Assembly: GCA_020847855.1 (NCBI GenBank)
Contig: JADLBH010000011.1
Location: 1 to 64,000 of the forward strand
DNA length: 64,000 bases
Direction: 5' to 3'
Source of the DNA: Fimbriimonadaceae bacterium
GTDB lineage: Bacteria > Armatimonadota > Fimbriimonadia > Fimbriimonadales > Fimbriimonadaceae
Shown here: positions 25,051 through 35,649 of the stretch, in pieces
How positions within the stretch are numbered: the stretch's first letter is position 1
Layout of the letters: each line of letters opens with the position of its first letter
The notes under the pieces: generated by a model
Database searches by the model: none
Seen by the model: only the letters and a program-made list of their open reading frames with translations
What the model was told of the DNA's origin: nothing
Translations under genes and position numbers: made by a program

Positions 25051-26382
25051 GTGATCGAGCGGTACACGACGGCGGGAATGACGGCGATTTGGAGCCGAGA
25101 CGCCAAATATCGTAGGTGGCTCGAGGTGGAAATCGCGGTATGCGAGGCTTGGGCCCTGGCCGGCGTGATCCCTCATGACGACCTTGCGAAGATCCGTGCT
25201 GGGGCTAGGTTCGACCTTGAAAGGTGCGACGAGATCGAGGCCGTCACCCGTCACGACCTCGTCGCGTTCGTCCGAAACCTGAGCGAGAACGTGAGCGGGG
25301 TGGACGCGCTCTCCCCCGACCTCGAGCGCTTGGAGAACGACGCCTCGCGATGGATCCACTTCGGGGTCACGAGCTACGACATCATAGATACCGCGCTCGC
25401 AACAATGCTTCGCGATTCTTGCGACGTCCTTGCTGAGTCGCTCGCCGTCCTTATGGCTCAGGTTGCAACGCTCTTCGAGAAAGAAGGGGCTCGACCCTGC
25501 ATCGGTCGCACCCACGGCGTCCATGCGGAAGCGATCACGTTCGGACATAAAGTACAAGGTTGGTGGCTGGAGCTACAAAGATCAGTGGATCGAATTGCAC
25601 AAGGGAAGGAGGAGGTCTCCGTTGGTAAGGTGAGCGGAGCGGTCGGGATCCACGCCCATGCGGATTGCGAGATCGAGGCGATGGTGTGCGAGAGGCTGGG
25701 CGTGCGTCCCGATCCGAACAGCACGCAGATCGTCGCACGGGATCGCCACGCGCACCTACTCTGCACGCTCGGCGTCCTTGCGGGCTCGCTGGAGCGCATC
25801 GCGACGGAACTCCGCAACCTTCAACGAACCGAGATCATGGAGGTTCAAGAGGAGTTCGCCCCCGGCCAGACGGGGAGCAGCGCCATGCCCCACAAGCGGA
25901 ACCCATGGAACGCGGAGACGGTCTGTGGCCTCGCGAGGGTGGTGCGCGGCAACGTACACGCGATGCTCGAGACCGTCACAACTTGGCACGAGCGCGACCT
26001 CACGAACTCATCCCTAGAAAGAATTGTGCTGCCTGACACCTTCCAACTTGTAGATTTCATGGTGCGCCGTCTGGCCAAGATCCTCACTGGGCTCACCGTG
26101 ATGCACGGGAACATGGAGACGAACCTCAAGCTCATGGGCGACCTGCCCTTCAGCGAGCACCTCATGATGGAGCTTGTCCGTTGTGGCCTGAGCCGCGAAG
26201 GCGCCTATAAGGCTGCCCAGCGCGCAGCCGCGCGATCTTGGGCTGGCGAGGACTTCCGGGCCGCCGCGCTCGACGATCCCGTGGTCGCCTCGAGGATCGC
26301 ACCGGCTCGGCTGGACGAGATCCTGAGACTGGAACACCACCTGCGCAACGCTCCTAGCAACCTCGCGCCGGGCATGGGATAA
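25051..26382 (+). CDS. purB: Adenylosuccinate lyase
   Basis: PurB (443 residues from GTG 25051) removes fumarate from SAICAR and adenylosuccinate in purine synthesis. The fumarase-superfamily signature GSSAMPHKRNPWNAE is intact. TSYDIIDTALATML and the catalytic-His region PCIGRTHGVHAEAITFG are present, as in the shorter PurB class of Gram-positive type. It follows the anti-sigma gene after 27 bases. Confidence 0.96.
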   Translation: MIERYTTAGMTAIWSRDAKYRRWLEVEIAVCEAWALAGVIPHDDLAKIRAGARFDLERCDEIEAVTRHDLVAFVRNLSENVSGVDALSPDLERLENDASRWIHFGVTSYDIIDTALATMLRDSCDVLAESLAVLMAQVATLFEKEGARPCIGRTHGVHAEAITFGHKVQGWWLELQRSVDRIAQGKEEVSVGKVSGAVGIHAHADCEIEAMVCERLGVRPDPNSTQIVARDRHAHLLCTLGVLAGSLERIATELRNLQRTEIMEVQEEFAPGQTGSSAMPHKRNPWNAETVCGLARVVRGNVHAMLETVTTWHERDLTNSSLERIVLPDTFQLVDFMVRRLAKILTGLTVMHGNMETNLKLMGDLPFSEHLMMELVRCGLSREGAYKAAQRAAARSWAGEDFRAAALDDPVVASRIAPARLDEILRLEHHLRNAPSNLAPGMG

Positions 26383-26417
26383 TCACTCGCGAAGAGGGAG
26401 ACAGACCGGAGCGAAAC

Positions 26418-26822
26418 ATGGCAAACATTCAAGACATTGAGGGCATTGGCCCCGCATACGCAGCGAAGCTCGGCGAAGCCGGCGTGAACACGCTCTCCGA
26501 CCTGCTCGATAAGGGTTCCTCGCGGAACGGCCGCGAAGCCCTCGCGCAAGCGACCGGGATGAGCGACACCCTGATACTCAAATGGGTGAACCGCGCCGAC
26601 CTCGACCGGGTGAAGGGCGTGGGCAGCGAGTATGCCGACCTCCTCGAAGCCTCGGGCGTGGACTCCGTGCCCGAACTGGCGCAACGCAATGCGGCGAACC
26701 TTGCCGTGAAGATGTCGGCGGTCAACGAGGAGAAGCAGTTGGTTCGGCGAGTGCCGAGCGAGTCCGAGGTCGAGGACTGGATCGCACACGCGAAGACCCT
26801 CGATCGGGCCGTCTTCCACTAG
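26418..26822 (+). CDS. DUF4332-type helix-hairpin-helix protein
   Basis: This 134-residue protein is built of two helix-hairpin-helix repeats, IEGIGPAYAAKLGEAGVNTL (about 6-25) and VKGVGSEYADLLEASGVDSV (about 65-84). This is the DUF4332 pattern also found fused to ribosomal or DNA-binding proteins. It probably binds nucleic acid without catalysis. An AGGGAGACAGACC stretch lies before the ATG. It ends eight bases before the convergent HerA-like gene. Confidence 0.88.
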   Translation: MANIQDIEGIGPAYAAKLGEAGVNTLSDLLDKGSSRNGREALAQATGMSDTLILKWVNRADLDRVKGVGSEYADLLEASGVDSVPELAQRNAANLAVKMSAVNEEKQLVRRVPSESEVEDWIAHAKTLDRAVFH

Positions 26823-26829
26823 GCGGCCG

Positions 26830-28350
26830 TCATCGGCGGCGTCCACCAAGGATGCCGCCGAGCAACCCGCGGACCACCTCGCGCCCGATCTGCGTGCCCG
26901 CGCTCCGCAATACGGAGCCAAACATGGACTCGACGGGCTTTCGCGCCCTTGCCGCCTGCCTCGCGGCTCGCTCGCGCTCTTTGGCCGCGGCCACCTCCGC
27001 CTTGGCATCGAGGGCTGCCTGCTTCTTGGCCGCAAGGTCGGCCTCGGCCTGGGCCTCTGCCGCTTCTTCGGCGGCATCAAGTGCGCGTAGCTTCTCATAG
27101 GCGCTCTCCCGGTCGAGGGTCTGGTCGTACCGGGTCCCGATCGGGCTTGCGCCCCGGATGGTTGTGCGCTCCTCGGGGGTCAGCGGCCCCAGCCGCGAGG
27201 CGGGCGGGCGAACCTTGGTCACTTCGGTGATCGTGGGTACACCCTTCTCATCGAGAACCGAGACCAACGCAACGCCGACACCGATCTCCGTGATCACCTC
27301 CGCCACCTTGAACTTCGGGTTCTCGCGGAAGGTCTCCGCGGCGCTGGTCACCGCCTTTTGGTCTCGCGGCGTGTAGGCGCGCAGGGCGTGCTGGAACCGG
27401 TTTCCCAGCTGTCCGAGCACGGTGTCGGGGATGTCAATCGGGTTCTGCGTCACGAAGTAGACGCCGACCCCCTTGGACCGAATCAGGCGCACGACCTGCT
27501 CGATCTTCTCGATGAGAGCGGGGGGGGCCTCGTCGAAGAGCAGGTGGGCTTCGTCAAAGAAGAAGACCAGCTTGGGCTTCTCAGGATCGCCCACCTCGGG
27601 AAGGTTCTCGAAGAGCTCGCTCAACAGCCAGAGCAGGAACGTGGCGTAGAGCTTGGGGGTCTGCATCAGCTTGTCGGCAGAGAGGATGTTCACGATCCCC
27701 CGCCCGTCCATGGACATGCGCATCATGTCGTTCAAATCGAGCACGGGCTCGCCGAAGAACATCTCCCCGCCTTGCTCATCGAGCGCGAGGAGGCTGCGCT
27801 GGATCGCCCCGACCGAGGCAGAACTCACGTTCCCATACTCTTTGCGCAGCTCCTCCGCGTGATCCGCGACCCATGCGAGCACGGCACGAAGATCCTTGAG
27901 GTCGAGCAAGAGCAACCCGTTGTCGTCCGCAGCCTTGAAGGCGAGCGCCAGTACTCCTTCTTGGGTCTCGTTGAGCCCGAGCAGCCGGGCGAGAAGGAGC
28001 GGGCCCATGTCGCTCACTGTGGAGCGGATTCGATGGCCCTGCTCGCCGAAGAGGTCCCAGAAGACGACCGGGTTTGCGGCATAGGAGTAGTTGTTGAGGC
28101 CGATCTCCTTGGCACGCTCCTCTAGCTTGGGTTTGCCACCGCCCGCGGCAGCCATACCGGAGAGGTCCCCCTTCACGTCCGCAACGAGCACGGGGACCCC
28201 GATTTGGCTGAACTGTTCCGTGAGGATTTGAAGCGTGACTGTCTTTCCAGTGCCTGTCGCGCCCGCGATCAGCCCGTGCCGGTTCGCCATCTTTGGCAGC
28301 ATGTGGACGGGTGCGTCACCCATTCCTACGAACAGTGGGGGCAGGCTCAT
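26830..28350 (-). CDS. HerA/YjgR-like ATPase (DUF853)
   Basis: From ATG 28350 the protein has 506 residues. [20 protein letters not shown] carries Walker [15 protein letters not shown] follows as in E. coli YjgR, and [17 protein letters not shown] is Walker [21 protein letters not shown] and [19 protein letters not shown] are further family blocks. A charged coiled-coil Ala/Glu/Lys-rich tail (about 430-480) precedes a Gly/Arg-rich end. The longer frame to 28416 overlaps the divergent peptidase start and lacks family support. Related to HerA translocases, but its task is not established. Confidence 0.92.
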   Translation of the reverse strand: MSLPPLFVGMGDAPVHMLPKMANRHGLIAGATGTGKTVTLQILTEQFSQIGVPVLVADVKGDLSGMAAAGGGKPKLEERAKEIGLNNYSYAANPVVFWDLFGEQGHRIRSTVSDMGPLLLARLLGLNETQEGVLALAFKAADDNGLLLLDLKDLRAVLAWVADHAEELRKEYGNVSSASVGAIQRSLLALDEQGGEMFFGEPVLDLNDMMRMSMDGRGIVNILSADKLMQTPKLYATFLLWLLSELFENLPEVGDPEKPKLVFFFDEAHLLFDEAPPALIEKIEQVVRLIRSKGVGVYFVTQNPIDIPDTVLGQLGNRFQHALRAYTPRDQKAVTSAAETFRENPKFKVAEVITEIGVGVALVSVLDEKGVPTITEVTKVRPPASRLGPLTPEERTTIRGASPIGTRYDQTLDRESAYEKLRALDAAEEAAEAQAEADLAAKKQAALDAKAEVAAAKERERAARQAARARKPVESMFGSVLRSAGTQIGREVVRGLLGGILGGRRR

Positions 28351-28384
28351 GGAAGCGACGAGGATACCTTTGCTCGGGTAAACC

Positions 28385-29956
28385 TTGGCGGTGACGCTTG
28401 TCCCCTTGCTCCTCATCGCGTCCCTTACGCCCGGCTGGCCGCAGACGAAGGCCGAGTCTTCGAAGTACCTCGAGACGTCGAGCTACGCCGATGTGATCTC
28501 GTTCCTGGAAGGTCTCGAACGGGCGGGCGCCCCCATCCGGCTCGAATACATCGGGACTTCCACCAAGGGAAAGCCGATCCCGATGGTCGTCGCCGCTCGC
28601 CCTCTACCGTCCTCTCCCCAGGATGCGGCGAGGTTGGGTCGACCCATCGTGTACGTCCAGGCGAACATCCATGCCGGAGAGGTCGAAGGCAAGGAGGCGA
28701 TCCTACATTTGTTGCGGCGATATAGCCAAGAAAGTTCCGGCATTCTTGATAAGATCGTTCTCATCGTGAACCCCATCTACAATGCGGATGGGAACGACGA
28801 CTTTGGACCGCAGGCCCGACACCGGCCAGGTCAGAACGGTCCAGAGCTTGTGGGTCTGCGGCCCAATGGCCAAGGCTTGGACTTGAACCGGGACTTCATC
28901 AAGGCCGAGTCGCCCGAGATGCGCGCCGCGCTGAGGTCCGTGTGGACCGCCTACCGCCCCCACGTAATGATGGATCTACATACGACCGACGGAACCCGGC
29001 ACGGTTACCCGCTCACCTATGCGCCTCCCCTAAATCCGAACGGTGCCACCGGGTTGTACGAGTTTGGCCGCGATGTCTTCATGCCGGAGGTTCGCACTCT
29101 GCTTCGCTCGAAAGGATTGGAGACGCAGGACTATGGCAACGACGAGACTCGCGCCGGGTCGAGAGGATGGTACGTCGTGGGCCCCGAGGGTCGGTATTCG
29201 ACGAACTACGCTGGCCTGGTGGACTGCATCGGGATTCTGAGCGAGGCGATCGTCTATGACAGCTTCGAGAAGCGGATCCGGACTACGGAGGCATTCACGG
29301 ACGAAGTGCTCCAAGCAACGGCACGGCACGCGGCCCACATCCTGGAAACCGCGAGAAAGGCGGCCGATCCCGATTCGGTGATCGCACGAAAGGAACTGGG
29401 CGTGCGGTTGGAGACACGGTCACGGGGGGTCGAAGGCATCCTGCTCGAACGCAAGACGGCGGAGCGCCGTACCGGCCCGGTGACGGACATCGAACCGGTG
29501 CGTATGGAGGTCTACGACCGATTTGTGGCCACGAGATCGGCCCCTGTGCCCGAGGCGTTCCTCTTTCCTGCGGCCTTTCCCCAGGTCGCTGAGCTGCTCG
29601 CTCGGCACGGCGTGATCGTCGAGCAGTTGGACGAGGACTGGAAGACACCGGCTCAGGAGTTCGTCGTCTCCCAAGCGCGGCAAGGAACCCAGCCCTTCCA
29701 GGGGCACCGGCTCATCACGCTGGACGGCTCGTTCCGAGATGTGGACTACACCGCTGCAAAAGGCGACTACGTGGTGCCGATCCGGCAGGCGTTGGGCGAG
29801 CTCGCCTTCCATATCCTGCACCCCCTGGGGGACGATGGCGCGTTGACCTGGGGCTTCTTCGGAGCCGAGGCGCCCGCCGTCGGGGACGTTGCCGCGGTTC
29901 ACTTGACCGACCGGCCCGTCCGCGCGGCCCGGCACGTCGTCCCCGCACCAGGTTAG
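28385..29956 (+). CDS. Secreted M14-family zinc carboxypeptidase-like protein
   Basis: This 523-residue exported protein starts at TTG 28385 (GTG 28391 is an alternative) with a short signal peptide ending near WPQ. The M14 zinc site is [12 protein letters not shown] (His96 and Glu99), with a third ligand His in [14 protein letters not shown] possible catalytic Glu lies in [14 protein letters not shown]. The DGNDDFGP and LDLNRDFIK segments are also found in M14 relatives. The C-terminal 200 residues are a separate beta-rich region. Probably a periplasmic or extracellular exopeptidase. Confidence 0.88.
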   Translation: MAVTLVPLLLIASLTPGWPQTKAESSKYLETSSYADVISFLEGLERAGAPIRLEYIGTSTKGKPIPMVVAARPLPSSPQDAARLGRPIVYVQANIHAGEVEGKEAILHLLRRYSQESSGILDKIVLIVNPIYNADGNDDFGPQARHRPGQNGPELVGLRPNGQGLDLNRDFIKAESPEMRAALRSVWTAYRPHVMMDLHTTDGTRHGYPLTYAPPLNPNGATGLYEFGRDVFMPEVRTLLRSKGLETQDYGNDETRAGSRGWYVVGPEGRYSTNYAGLVDCIGILSEAIVYDSFEKRIRTTEAFTDEVLQATARHAAHILETARKAADPDSVIARKELGVRLETRSRGVEGILLERKTAERRTGPVTDIEPVRMEVYDRFVATRSAPVPEAFLFPAAFPQVAELLARHGVIVEQLDEDWKTPAQEFVVSQARQGTQPFQGHRLITLDGSFRDVDYTAAKGDYVVPIRQALGELAFHILHPLGDDGALTWGFFGAEAPAVGDVAAVHLTDRPVRAARHVVPAPG

Positions 29957-30014
29957 CGGGACGCGCCCACCCGCCTGAAACGGGTTGGACATCGAGAGCG
30001 TCAGTAAGGGAAGG

Positions 30015-32174
30015 ATGACGGTACTGCCCTTCCTCGTGTTCGCGCTTGCGCCCGCCACCGTGACGCTGAAGCATGAAGCGGCCCCAGTGTCCCGGGTGCT
30101 GGCCGCACTCTCGAAGGAGACCGGACGCGAGTACGCCGTTGGCCCAACGCCGATGGGCGAGATCATTTTTGTCCAAGTCAAAGATGCCGAGCTGGATGAT
30201 CTTGAGGCCCGGATTGCGGAGGCGACTTCAGGGAAATGGGTGGAGAGCGAGGGCAAGCGCCTCTTGGTGCCTGATGCGAAGCGAAGGCGACTCGAAGAGC
30301 AGCTTGACGACTCGGAGAGTCGTACCCTGCTCGGCTTGACGCTCAAGCGCCTCGCGGCCCGTGAGAGCGAGAACCACGAGGGAGCCCAGGGCGAGATTGC
30401 AATCGGCGGTGCCTTTATGGGCGGCATGTCAGATCAACTCGCGACGAGGTGCGCGCTGGGTATCGGACTGAACGGTCTCAGCGTCGTGCGTCGCGACGGA
30501 AGAGTGGTCTGGAGCACCCAGCCGACAGCGGGCCAACTGCAACTCCGGGTGCCTGGCCTCGAGCAGGCGGTGGCCAAGGCAGTCAAAGAGCACAACGACA
30601 TGGCGGACGCTCCATGGCCGATCCCCGAGGACGCAGGGGAGGCGGAGAAGATCCGCGCTCTCATGGACGAAATGGGGGCTATGTTTCGGCCGAAGCGAGC
30701 GGAAGGGAAGGCAGTGCTCGTTCACGCTATCGGCACCCGCGAGGTCAATTCGTACGACTCAGGATTGAACTTGGAGGTCGTGGTCTACAACGAGAAGGGA
30801 GAGCGGATGACGACCTCGGAGACCCGGCTTGGCAGTCGGTGGGAGGAGAGCGAAGCGGAGCATGAGCCCATGGAAGAGGCGGACGTGACCGAACCGACAA
30901 AGGAAGTGGCCCAAGAGCTCCCGCCACAACAGGTCGTAGAGGAGCGGCAACCGGAGCCGCAATGGGAGTTCTCGGAACGGACCCAAGAATGGATGCGACT
31001 GGTGGGAAACGGAGGATGGGAACTCACCAAGGACGAGAGGGCAAGGGAGTTGATCCTAGGGATCGCGGAGCACGATCCGCTCTCCTATAGTGCCAGCGAG
31101 GCCCTGGGCCACTATGCCGAGCGGAAGGGTAAGAACATCGTCGCCTGCCTTCCGGATGAAGACGCGCGCTTTGACGAGGCCAGGACCGAGGCCCTCATCG
31201 AGGCGAGTTGGGCCAAGGACGGATTCTTGAAAATGGCAACCGTGGGCGACTGGCTCGTGGTGTCGCCTCGCGAGCCGAGTACGAGCCGCGAGACGCAGTT
31301 CGATCGGGCCGCGCTGGTTCGGCTGATGAAACTCGCTGGCGCGGGTGGAGTCGCGCCCCTGAACGATTGGGCCGACTATGCTGCGAGTAACCCCGACCCC
31401 AATCGAAACTCGATTGCGAGCGGCCTGGTCCGCCTCATGCTCCAACGCGAGAACGGATTCTTTGGCCAAGAGGACGATTGGCTCGTGTTGCGGCTCTATG
31501 GCACGCTCTCCTCTGCGCAACGCTCGTCCCCGAACGGAATCGCGGTTCCGGCAGGGGTTTGGAGCCAGACCCAGCGGGCGACGGTAGGAAAGTGGGTGTA
31601 TGGCCCCGATCCTCACCTTGTACCCAAGGTGGATGTGCCATTCATCGAGCGGATTCTCGAGGAGATGCCCTTTGGGGGCTGGGGTAGGGCCGTGTCACTG
31701 GCCTTGGAACCTACCCAAGTGGCCCCTGGCTGGGTCGGAGGCAACACGGCCCTGGTCGTGAGTCGCACCACCGACTCTTGCTACAGCCCGGCGGATGGTG
31801 CCGGGAGTGGGTTCCCTGGCTCCACCGGGATCGAGGAACTCGCCCTGCTTCAGGTGCTGCTCTCGGACAATGAAGCTCGGCAAGCCATCGAAGGAGAGCA
31901 ACCGTTGCCTCGCTCGTTCCGCGTGGGCAAGAGGGAGCGGATACGGCTCAGCATCGAGGTTGCACCGGGGGTCTATGTGAGCGGCGAGCTGTTTGACGAC
32001 AAGATTGATCCGAGCGCGGAACCCGTGGCATTGGCAGACCTCCCGCCGGACCAGCGAGCCAGGCTCGACGAACTCGCGAACAAAATGAAGAGCGGCCCCG
32101 TCGGGAAGTTCATCAAGATGATGGCGACCATGGGCGGCGTGAGAGGGCGTGAGACCGTGCCACCCGGCGACTGA
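30015..32174 (+). CDS. Large secreted protein with an STN-like N-terminal domain
   Basis: From ATG 30015 (719 residues) a signal-like start MTVLPFLVFALAPATVTL is followed by an STN-type unit: VSRVLAALSKETGREYAV, then IIFVQVKDAELDDLEARI. An acidic spacer with EPMEEADVTEPTKEV and PQQVVEERQPEPQ lies near 290-330. The rest is helical with WDWL- and HDPLSYS-type motifs and no active site I recognise. A paralogue with the same order of segments is at 46447-48426. Probably a periplasmic binding or scaffold protein; no established family name. Confidence 0.72.
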   Translation: MTVLPFLVFALAPATVTLKHEAAPVSRVLAALSKETGREYAVGPTPMGEIIFVQVKDAELDDLEARIAEATSGKWVESEGKRLLVPDAKRRRLEEQLDDSESRTLLGLTLKRLAARESENHEGAQGEIAIGGAFMGGMSDQLATRCALGIGLNGLSVVRRDGRVVWSTQPTAGQLQLRVPGLEQAVAKAVKEHNDMADAPWPIPEDAGEAEKIRALMDEMGAMFRPKRAEGKAVLVHAIGTREVNSYDSGLNLEVVVYNEKGERMTTSETRLGSRWEESEAEHEPMEEADVTEPTKEVAQELPPQQVVEERQPEPQWEFSERTQEWMRLVGNGGWELTKDERARELILGIAEHDPLSYSASEALGHYAERKGKNIVACLPDEDARFDEARTEALIEASWAKDGFLKMATVGDWLVVSPREPSTSRETQFDRAALVRLMKLAGAGGVAPLNDWADYAASNPDPNRNSIASGLVRLMLQRENGFFGQEDDWLVLRLYGTLSSAQRSSPNGIAVPAGVWSQTQRATVGKWVYGPDPHLVPKVDVPFIERILEEMPFGGWGRAVSLALEPTQVAPGWVGGNTALVVSRTTDSCYSPADGAGSGFPGSTGIEELALLQVLLSDNEARQAIEGEQPLPRSFRVGKRERIRLSIEVAPGVYVSGELFDDKIDPSAEPVALADLPPDQRARLDELANKMKSGPVGKFIKMMATMGGVRGRETVPPGD

Positions 32175-32225
32175 GCCCTGTATTTTTGCGGGTTCGCCCA
32201 TGAAATGGTCTTGGGTGGCGTCACA

Positions 32226-32246
32226 TTCTGGCTTCTGTCGCCAGAA
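32226..32246 (+). terminator. Hairpin between the STN-like and PEP-CTERM genes
   Basis: TTCTGGC and GCCAGAA form a 7-bp stem with a 7-base loop, 52 bases after the stop at 32174. No U-run follows, so termination is not certain. It could also serve as a 5' leader stem for the gene at 32290. Confidence 0.4.
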
Positions 32247-32289
32247 GTATCCCTAGGGACTTTGCGCCCTCGAAAGGATTCACGTCACC

Positions 32290-33090
32290 ATGAAGTCAAC
32301 TCTCCTCATCCTCGTCCCGCTTGCCGCCGTCAGCGCCAGAGCCCAACTCATTGACACCCGACTCGACACGGACGGGAACTCTTCTGCCTACGTGCAGGAC
32401 GGAGTGATCGGCGCGAACGAATATGGGGCAGGGAACAACCAGGCCTTCCAGGGAGCGGGGAGTGGCTTCGGGGGAACTGTAGGCAGTGGCGCGCTCTACA
32501 TGGACTTTGACGCGACCAACCTGAACCTTGGTTTTCAACCTGGCGCGGACTTGAACGACAATGTCGTGATCTTGATTGACTCCAAAGCCGGCGGCTTTAC
32601 GGACGCCACGATGGACGACCAAGGCGATGCTGGCAGGAACCTCAGCACCAACCTCACTCGGGACGTGGACGACCTCTTTGCCGCAGGCTTCGAGGCGGAC
32701 TACTCGATCGTAATGGGTGGTTTTGGCATCGTGGCCTTTGAGCTCGCCGCAGGGCCGATCAACTTCCTCAAGTTCGACGGTCAGTTCACGGGCAACGGCG
32801 CGGGCCTTGCTCGGGAGTTCTTCATGGATCGCGCGACCCTCGGGCTCACCTCCCCGACGGCTAGCTTCGACTTCTTTGTCGCTTATGGGAGTGACTCGAA
32901 TTTCATGTCGAACGAAGGGATTCCTGGCCAAGCGTTTGCCGGAGGGCCCAACCTCGGTTGGGACAACAACGGCGGGGGGGCCGTGAACTGGTCGGCCTAT
33001 GACCGGATGGGCATCGTGCCCGAGCCTGCCACTATCGTTGCGCTCGGCGCGGGCCTTGCCGCCCTAATCGCCCGACGACGACGATCCTAG
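32290..33090 (+). CDS. PEP-CTERM sorting domain protein
   Basis: This 266-residue exported protein begins MKSTLLILVPLAAVSARAQ and ends with VPEPATIVALGAGLAALIAR plus RRRS, a complete PEP-CTERM tail: the VPEP motif, a hydrophobic helix and an Arg cluster. Such tails are processed by an exosortase, which is not in this window. The body is Gly/Asn/Asp-rich with many beta strands and no enzyme motif. A run of eight G lies in its Gly codons near 32967. It is probably an extracellular matrix or surface protein. Confidence 0.9.
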   Translation: MKSTLLILVPLAAVSARAQLIDTRLDTDGNSSAYVQDGVIGANEYGAGNNQAFQGAGSGFGGTVGSGALYMDFDATNLNLGFQPGADLNDNVVILIDSKAGGFTDATMDDQGDAGRNLSTNLTRDVDDLFAAGFEADYSIVMGGFGIVAFELAAGPINFLKFDGQFTGNGAGLAREFFMDRATLGLTSPTASFDFFVAYGSDSNFMSNEGIPGQAFAGGPNLGWDNNGGGAVNWSAYDRMGIVPEPATIVALGAGLAALIARRRRS

Positions 33091-33092
33091 AC

Positions 33093-33146
33093 CCGAAGAG
33101 ACTTGGCCGACGCTCGGGTGTACATGGGCGTCGGCAGGCTCTTCGG
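33093..33146. terminator. Nested hairpin between convergent genes
   Basis: CCGAAGAG (33093-33100) pairs with CTCTTCGG (33139-33146), and inside it GCCGACGC (33106-33113) pairs with GCGTCGGC (33128-33135). The structure lies between the ends of the PEP-CTERM and GNAT genes and could terminate both directions. No U-run is present on either side, so termination might need Rho. Confidence 0.5.
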
Positions 33147-33175
33147 CCGTGCTACTTGTCCGAGGTAGGCGATGG

Positions 33176-33676
33176 TTACGGTGCCAATGGCATTGCCATG
33201 ATGACCGAACGGTAGTTCTTGTCCAACCACTGGTGGGTTCCGACCACTCTGAACCAGTGCTTTGTGTAGTAGCGGACGAGGTGCTCGGCCGGTTCGGCGG
33301 TATCGAGTAAGAGCCTCCTGAACCCTTGATACAGGGCAGTATCGCAACAGACTTGGAGGAGTTGGCGTCCGACTCCCCGGCCACGGTATGAAGGTGCGAC
33401 ACCGAACTGGCCAAGCACGGCCACACCTGCCTCGCGATACTCCCGTGGATCATGGTCTTCGAAGACGGTCACGAGATTCGCCGTGCCGATCATGGTGCTT
33501 TTCTCGAAGGCCAGGAAGCACACGCCCTTCGCGGCTCGGTGCCGCGTCGTTTCCACGCATTGAACGCAAGCGGTGAAGCTCAGCCCCATTTCGGCGAGCT
33601 CAGCATACGCGGTGTGGAGCAGATGGGTGAGCTCCTCGAAGGAGTCATCGGCTTGCATCTGCCGAATCTCGATCAT
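33176..33676 (-). CDS. GNAT-family N-acetyltransferase
   Basis: From ATG 33676 the protein has 166 residues with a typical GNAT fold. MIEIRQMQADDSFEELTHLL opens the domain, and GQFGVAPSYRGRGVGRQLLQ is the acetyl-CoA-binding R/Q-x-x-G-x-G/A segment. GFRRLLLDTAEPAEHLVRYY and the C-terminal strand follow. An upstream extension of the frame overlaps the end of aspS and is not needed. The acetylated substrate cannot be predicted. It is downstream of aspS on the same strand. Confidence 0.9.
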   Translation of the reverse strand: MIEIRQMQADDSFEELTHLLHTAYAELAEMGLSFTACVQCVETTRHRAAKGVCFLAFEKSTMIGTANLVTVFEDHDPREYREAGVAVLGQFGVAPSYRGRGVGRQLLQVCCDTALYQGFRRLLLDTAEPAEHLVRYYTKHWFRVVGTHQWLDKNYRSVIMAMPLAP

Positions 33677-33756
33677 GGGAAGACTTGCATTTTGAGCACA
33701 ATTGGGCCGAGACAGCTCATGGGTGACCCGAGCTAGGCGCGGGGGGTGATCTGCCT

Positions 33757-35595
33757 TCATTCGGTTGCGGAAGCGTCGGCAGCGCGGCGAGAAGGTGACA
33801 GACCGAGTTCCTTCCACTGTTCCTGGCTGATCGCGCTAGGTGCGTCCATGAGCGGATCGTAACCCCCCCCTACCTTCGGAAAGGCGATCACCTCACGAAT
33901 GTTCTCATCGTCGGTGAGGAACATCACGAGTCGGTCAATACCGGGTGCGATGCCGCCATGAGGGGGGGCACCGAACGAGAACGCCTCAAGGATATGGCCG
34001 AAGCGGCCCTGCTGGTCTTCCGCGGAAACTCCGATCAGATCGAAGATGCGCGCTTGGATCACGGGGTCGTGGATCCTGATCGAGCCTGACGCCCACTCAT
34101 ACCCGTTGCACACGACGTCGTAGCAATCGGCGCGGACGCGAGCAGGGTCGGTGCCAAAGTAGATCAGGTCTTCGTGCTTGGGCGAAGTGAAAGGGTGGTG
34201 CGTCGGGTCCCAACTCTCGGTCTCCGTGTTCCACTCCACGAGCGGGAAGTCGAGGACGAACGCGAAAGCGAGCTTGCGAGGATCCCGTAAGCCGCACTCC
34301 CCGCCGATGACGGTTCGTAACCTGCTCAGGGCGTCCGAGGTCACCTTTCGAGTGTCGGCAACCATGAGCACGAGGTCTCCCACACTGGCGGCCGAGAGAT
34401 CAAACAGCGCCCGCAGGTGCTCCACGGAGAAGAACTTCGCGATTGAGCCCTTCGCAAAGGTGCCATCACCGAGGTCAACCGTACCGTCGCCATGTTCGAC
34501 CATTCTGGCAATCGTGGCTAAGCCCTTAGCGCCATAGCTCTTTGCGATCCCTTCCAACTCGCCGATTTCCTTGCGGCTCAGTCGCGCCCCCCCTGGATAC
34601 AGGATCCCCCGGACTGAACCACCTTTCTCGATGCAGCTTGTAAAGACCCCGAAACCGCACTCGCGCGCAATCATGGACGCATCGAACAGTTCGAGCCCAA
34701 ACCGCAGATCGGGCTTGTCTGTCCCGTATCGCTCCATCGCTTCTTCATGGGTCAACCGCGTAAAGCCGACGATTGGTTCCTTTGGTAGTTCAAACTCACC
34801 GATCAGTCCGTTCACGACCGCGACCGTCATTGCCTCCGTGAGGGCCAGGATGTCCTCTTGGTGGACGAAGCTCATTTCAAGATCGAGCTGGGTGAACTCC
34901 GGCTGCCGGTCAGCACGTTGGGCCTCGTCACGAAAGCATCGTGCTATTTGATAGTAGCGCTCGATGCCTCCGACCATCAAGAGCTGCTTATACTGTTGAG
35001 GGCTCTGAGGAAGTGCATAGAACAGTCCGGGATCGAGTCGGTAAGGTACCAAGTAGTCTCTTGCGCCCTCTGGGGTGGACTTGGTAAAGATCGGTGTCTC
35101 GATTTCTAGGAAGCCTTCGTCGTCCAAGAAGCCTCGAATTCGGCGAACCGCTGCTGCTCGCAGCGCGATCTTACGATACATGCTGGGCCGGCGTAGGTCG
35201 AGATATCGGTGCTTGACCCTGAGCTCCTCGTTCACCTTGCGCATCTGCTCCTCATCACTGACAGGAAACGGAAGGGTTGCGGACTGGCTCAGGACAGAGA
35301 GCCCGGTGACACCGATTTCGACCTCGCCGGTGGACAGCTTTGGGTTCTTGTTCTCTTCGTCCCGCTCCCTCACGATCCCAGTCACGCTGAGGCACGACTC
35401 CGATCGGATCTCGTCGGTGCCAAGGGTTTCAGGGTCTATCACCAACTGCACGAGGCCGGTTCGGTCCCTCAAGTCCACGAAGTAGAGCCCGCCGAGGTCA
35501 CGCACCTTGTGGGCCCATCCGTTCAGACAGATCTCCAGTTGTACGTGATCGGCGCGAATGTCGCCGCACCAGTGGGTGCGCTGAACAAAGCTCAT
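33757..35595 (-). CDS. aspS: Aspartate-tRNA ligase
   Basis: AspRS (612 residues) has the N-terminal OB-fold anticodon domain ([20 protein letters not shown]) and the class II catalytic core. Motif 2 reads [20 protein letters not shown] and motif 3 [14 protein letters not shown]. The bacterial GAD insertion lies between them (about 290-420). Length fits bacterial AspRS, which carries the GAD domain. Without structural comparison I cannot say whether it is discriminating or also charges tRNA-Asn. Confidence 0.97.
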   Translation of the reverse strand: MSFVQRTHWCGDIRADHVQLEICLNGWAHKVRDLGGLYFVDLRDRTGLVQLVIDPETLGTDEIRSESCLSVTGIVRERDEENKNPKLSTGEVEIGVTGLSVLSQSATLPFPVSDEEQMRKVNEELRVKHRYLDLRRPSMYRKIALRAAAVRRIRGFLDDEGFLEIETPIFTKSTPEGARDYLVPYRLDPGLFYALPQSPQQYKQLLMVGGIERYYQIARCFRDEAQRADRQPEFTQLDLEMSFVHQEDILALTEAMTVAVVNGLIGEFELPKEPIVGFTRLTHEEAMERYGTDKPDLRFGLELFDASMIARECGFGVFTSCIEKGGSVRGILYPGGARLSRKEIGELEGIAKSYGAKGLATIARMVEHGDGTVDLGDGTFAKGSIAKFFSVEHLRALFDLSAASVGDLVLMVADTRKVTSDALSRLRTVIGGECGLRDPRKLAFAFVLDFPLVEWNTETESWDPTHHPFTSPKHEDLIYFGTDPARVRADCYDVVCNGYEWASGSIRIHDPVIQARIFDLIGVSAEDQQGRFGHILEAFSFGAPPHGGIAPGIDRLVMFLTDDENIREVIAFPKVGGGYDPLMDAPSAISQEQWKELGLSPSRRAADASATE

Positions 35596-35649
35596 GATTG
35601 GCGGGAGGATACCGGTGTCCGGAGCACAGGCCCGGCCCTCGGAACCTCT

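Noticed and set aside
29985-30014. Earlier start of the STN-like protein at TTG 29985
   Set aside because: The added residues precede the hydrophobic signal with a long polar stretch. ATG 30015 gives a better signal peptide.
32965-32972. Runs of eight G or C in coding genes (PEP-CTERM gene, also gyrA, aspS and the HerA-like gene)
   Set aside because: They encode conserved Gly or Pro codons and lie within continuous frames; no alternative frame gives a better protein. In contrast to the GACA tract there is no sign of switching.
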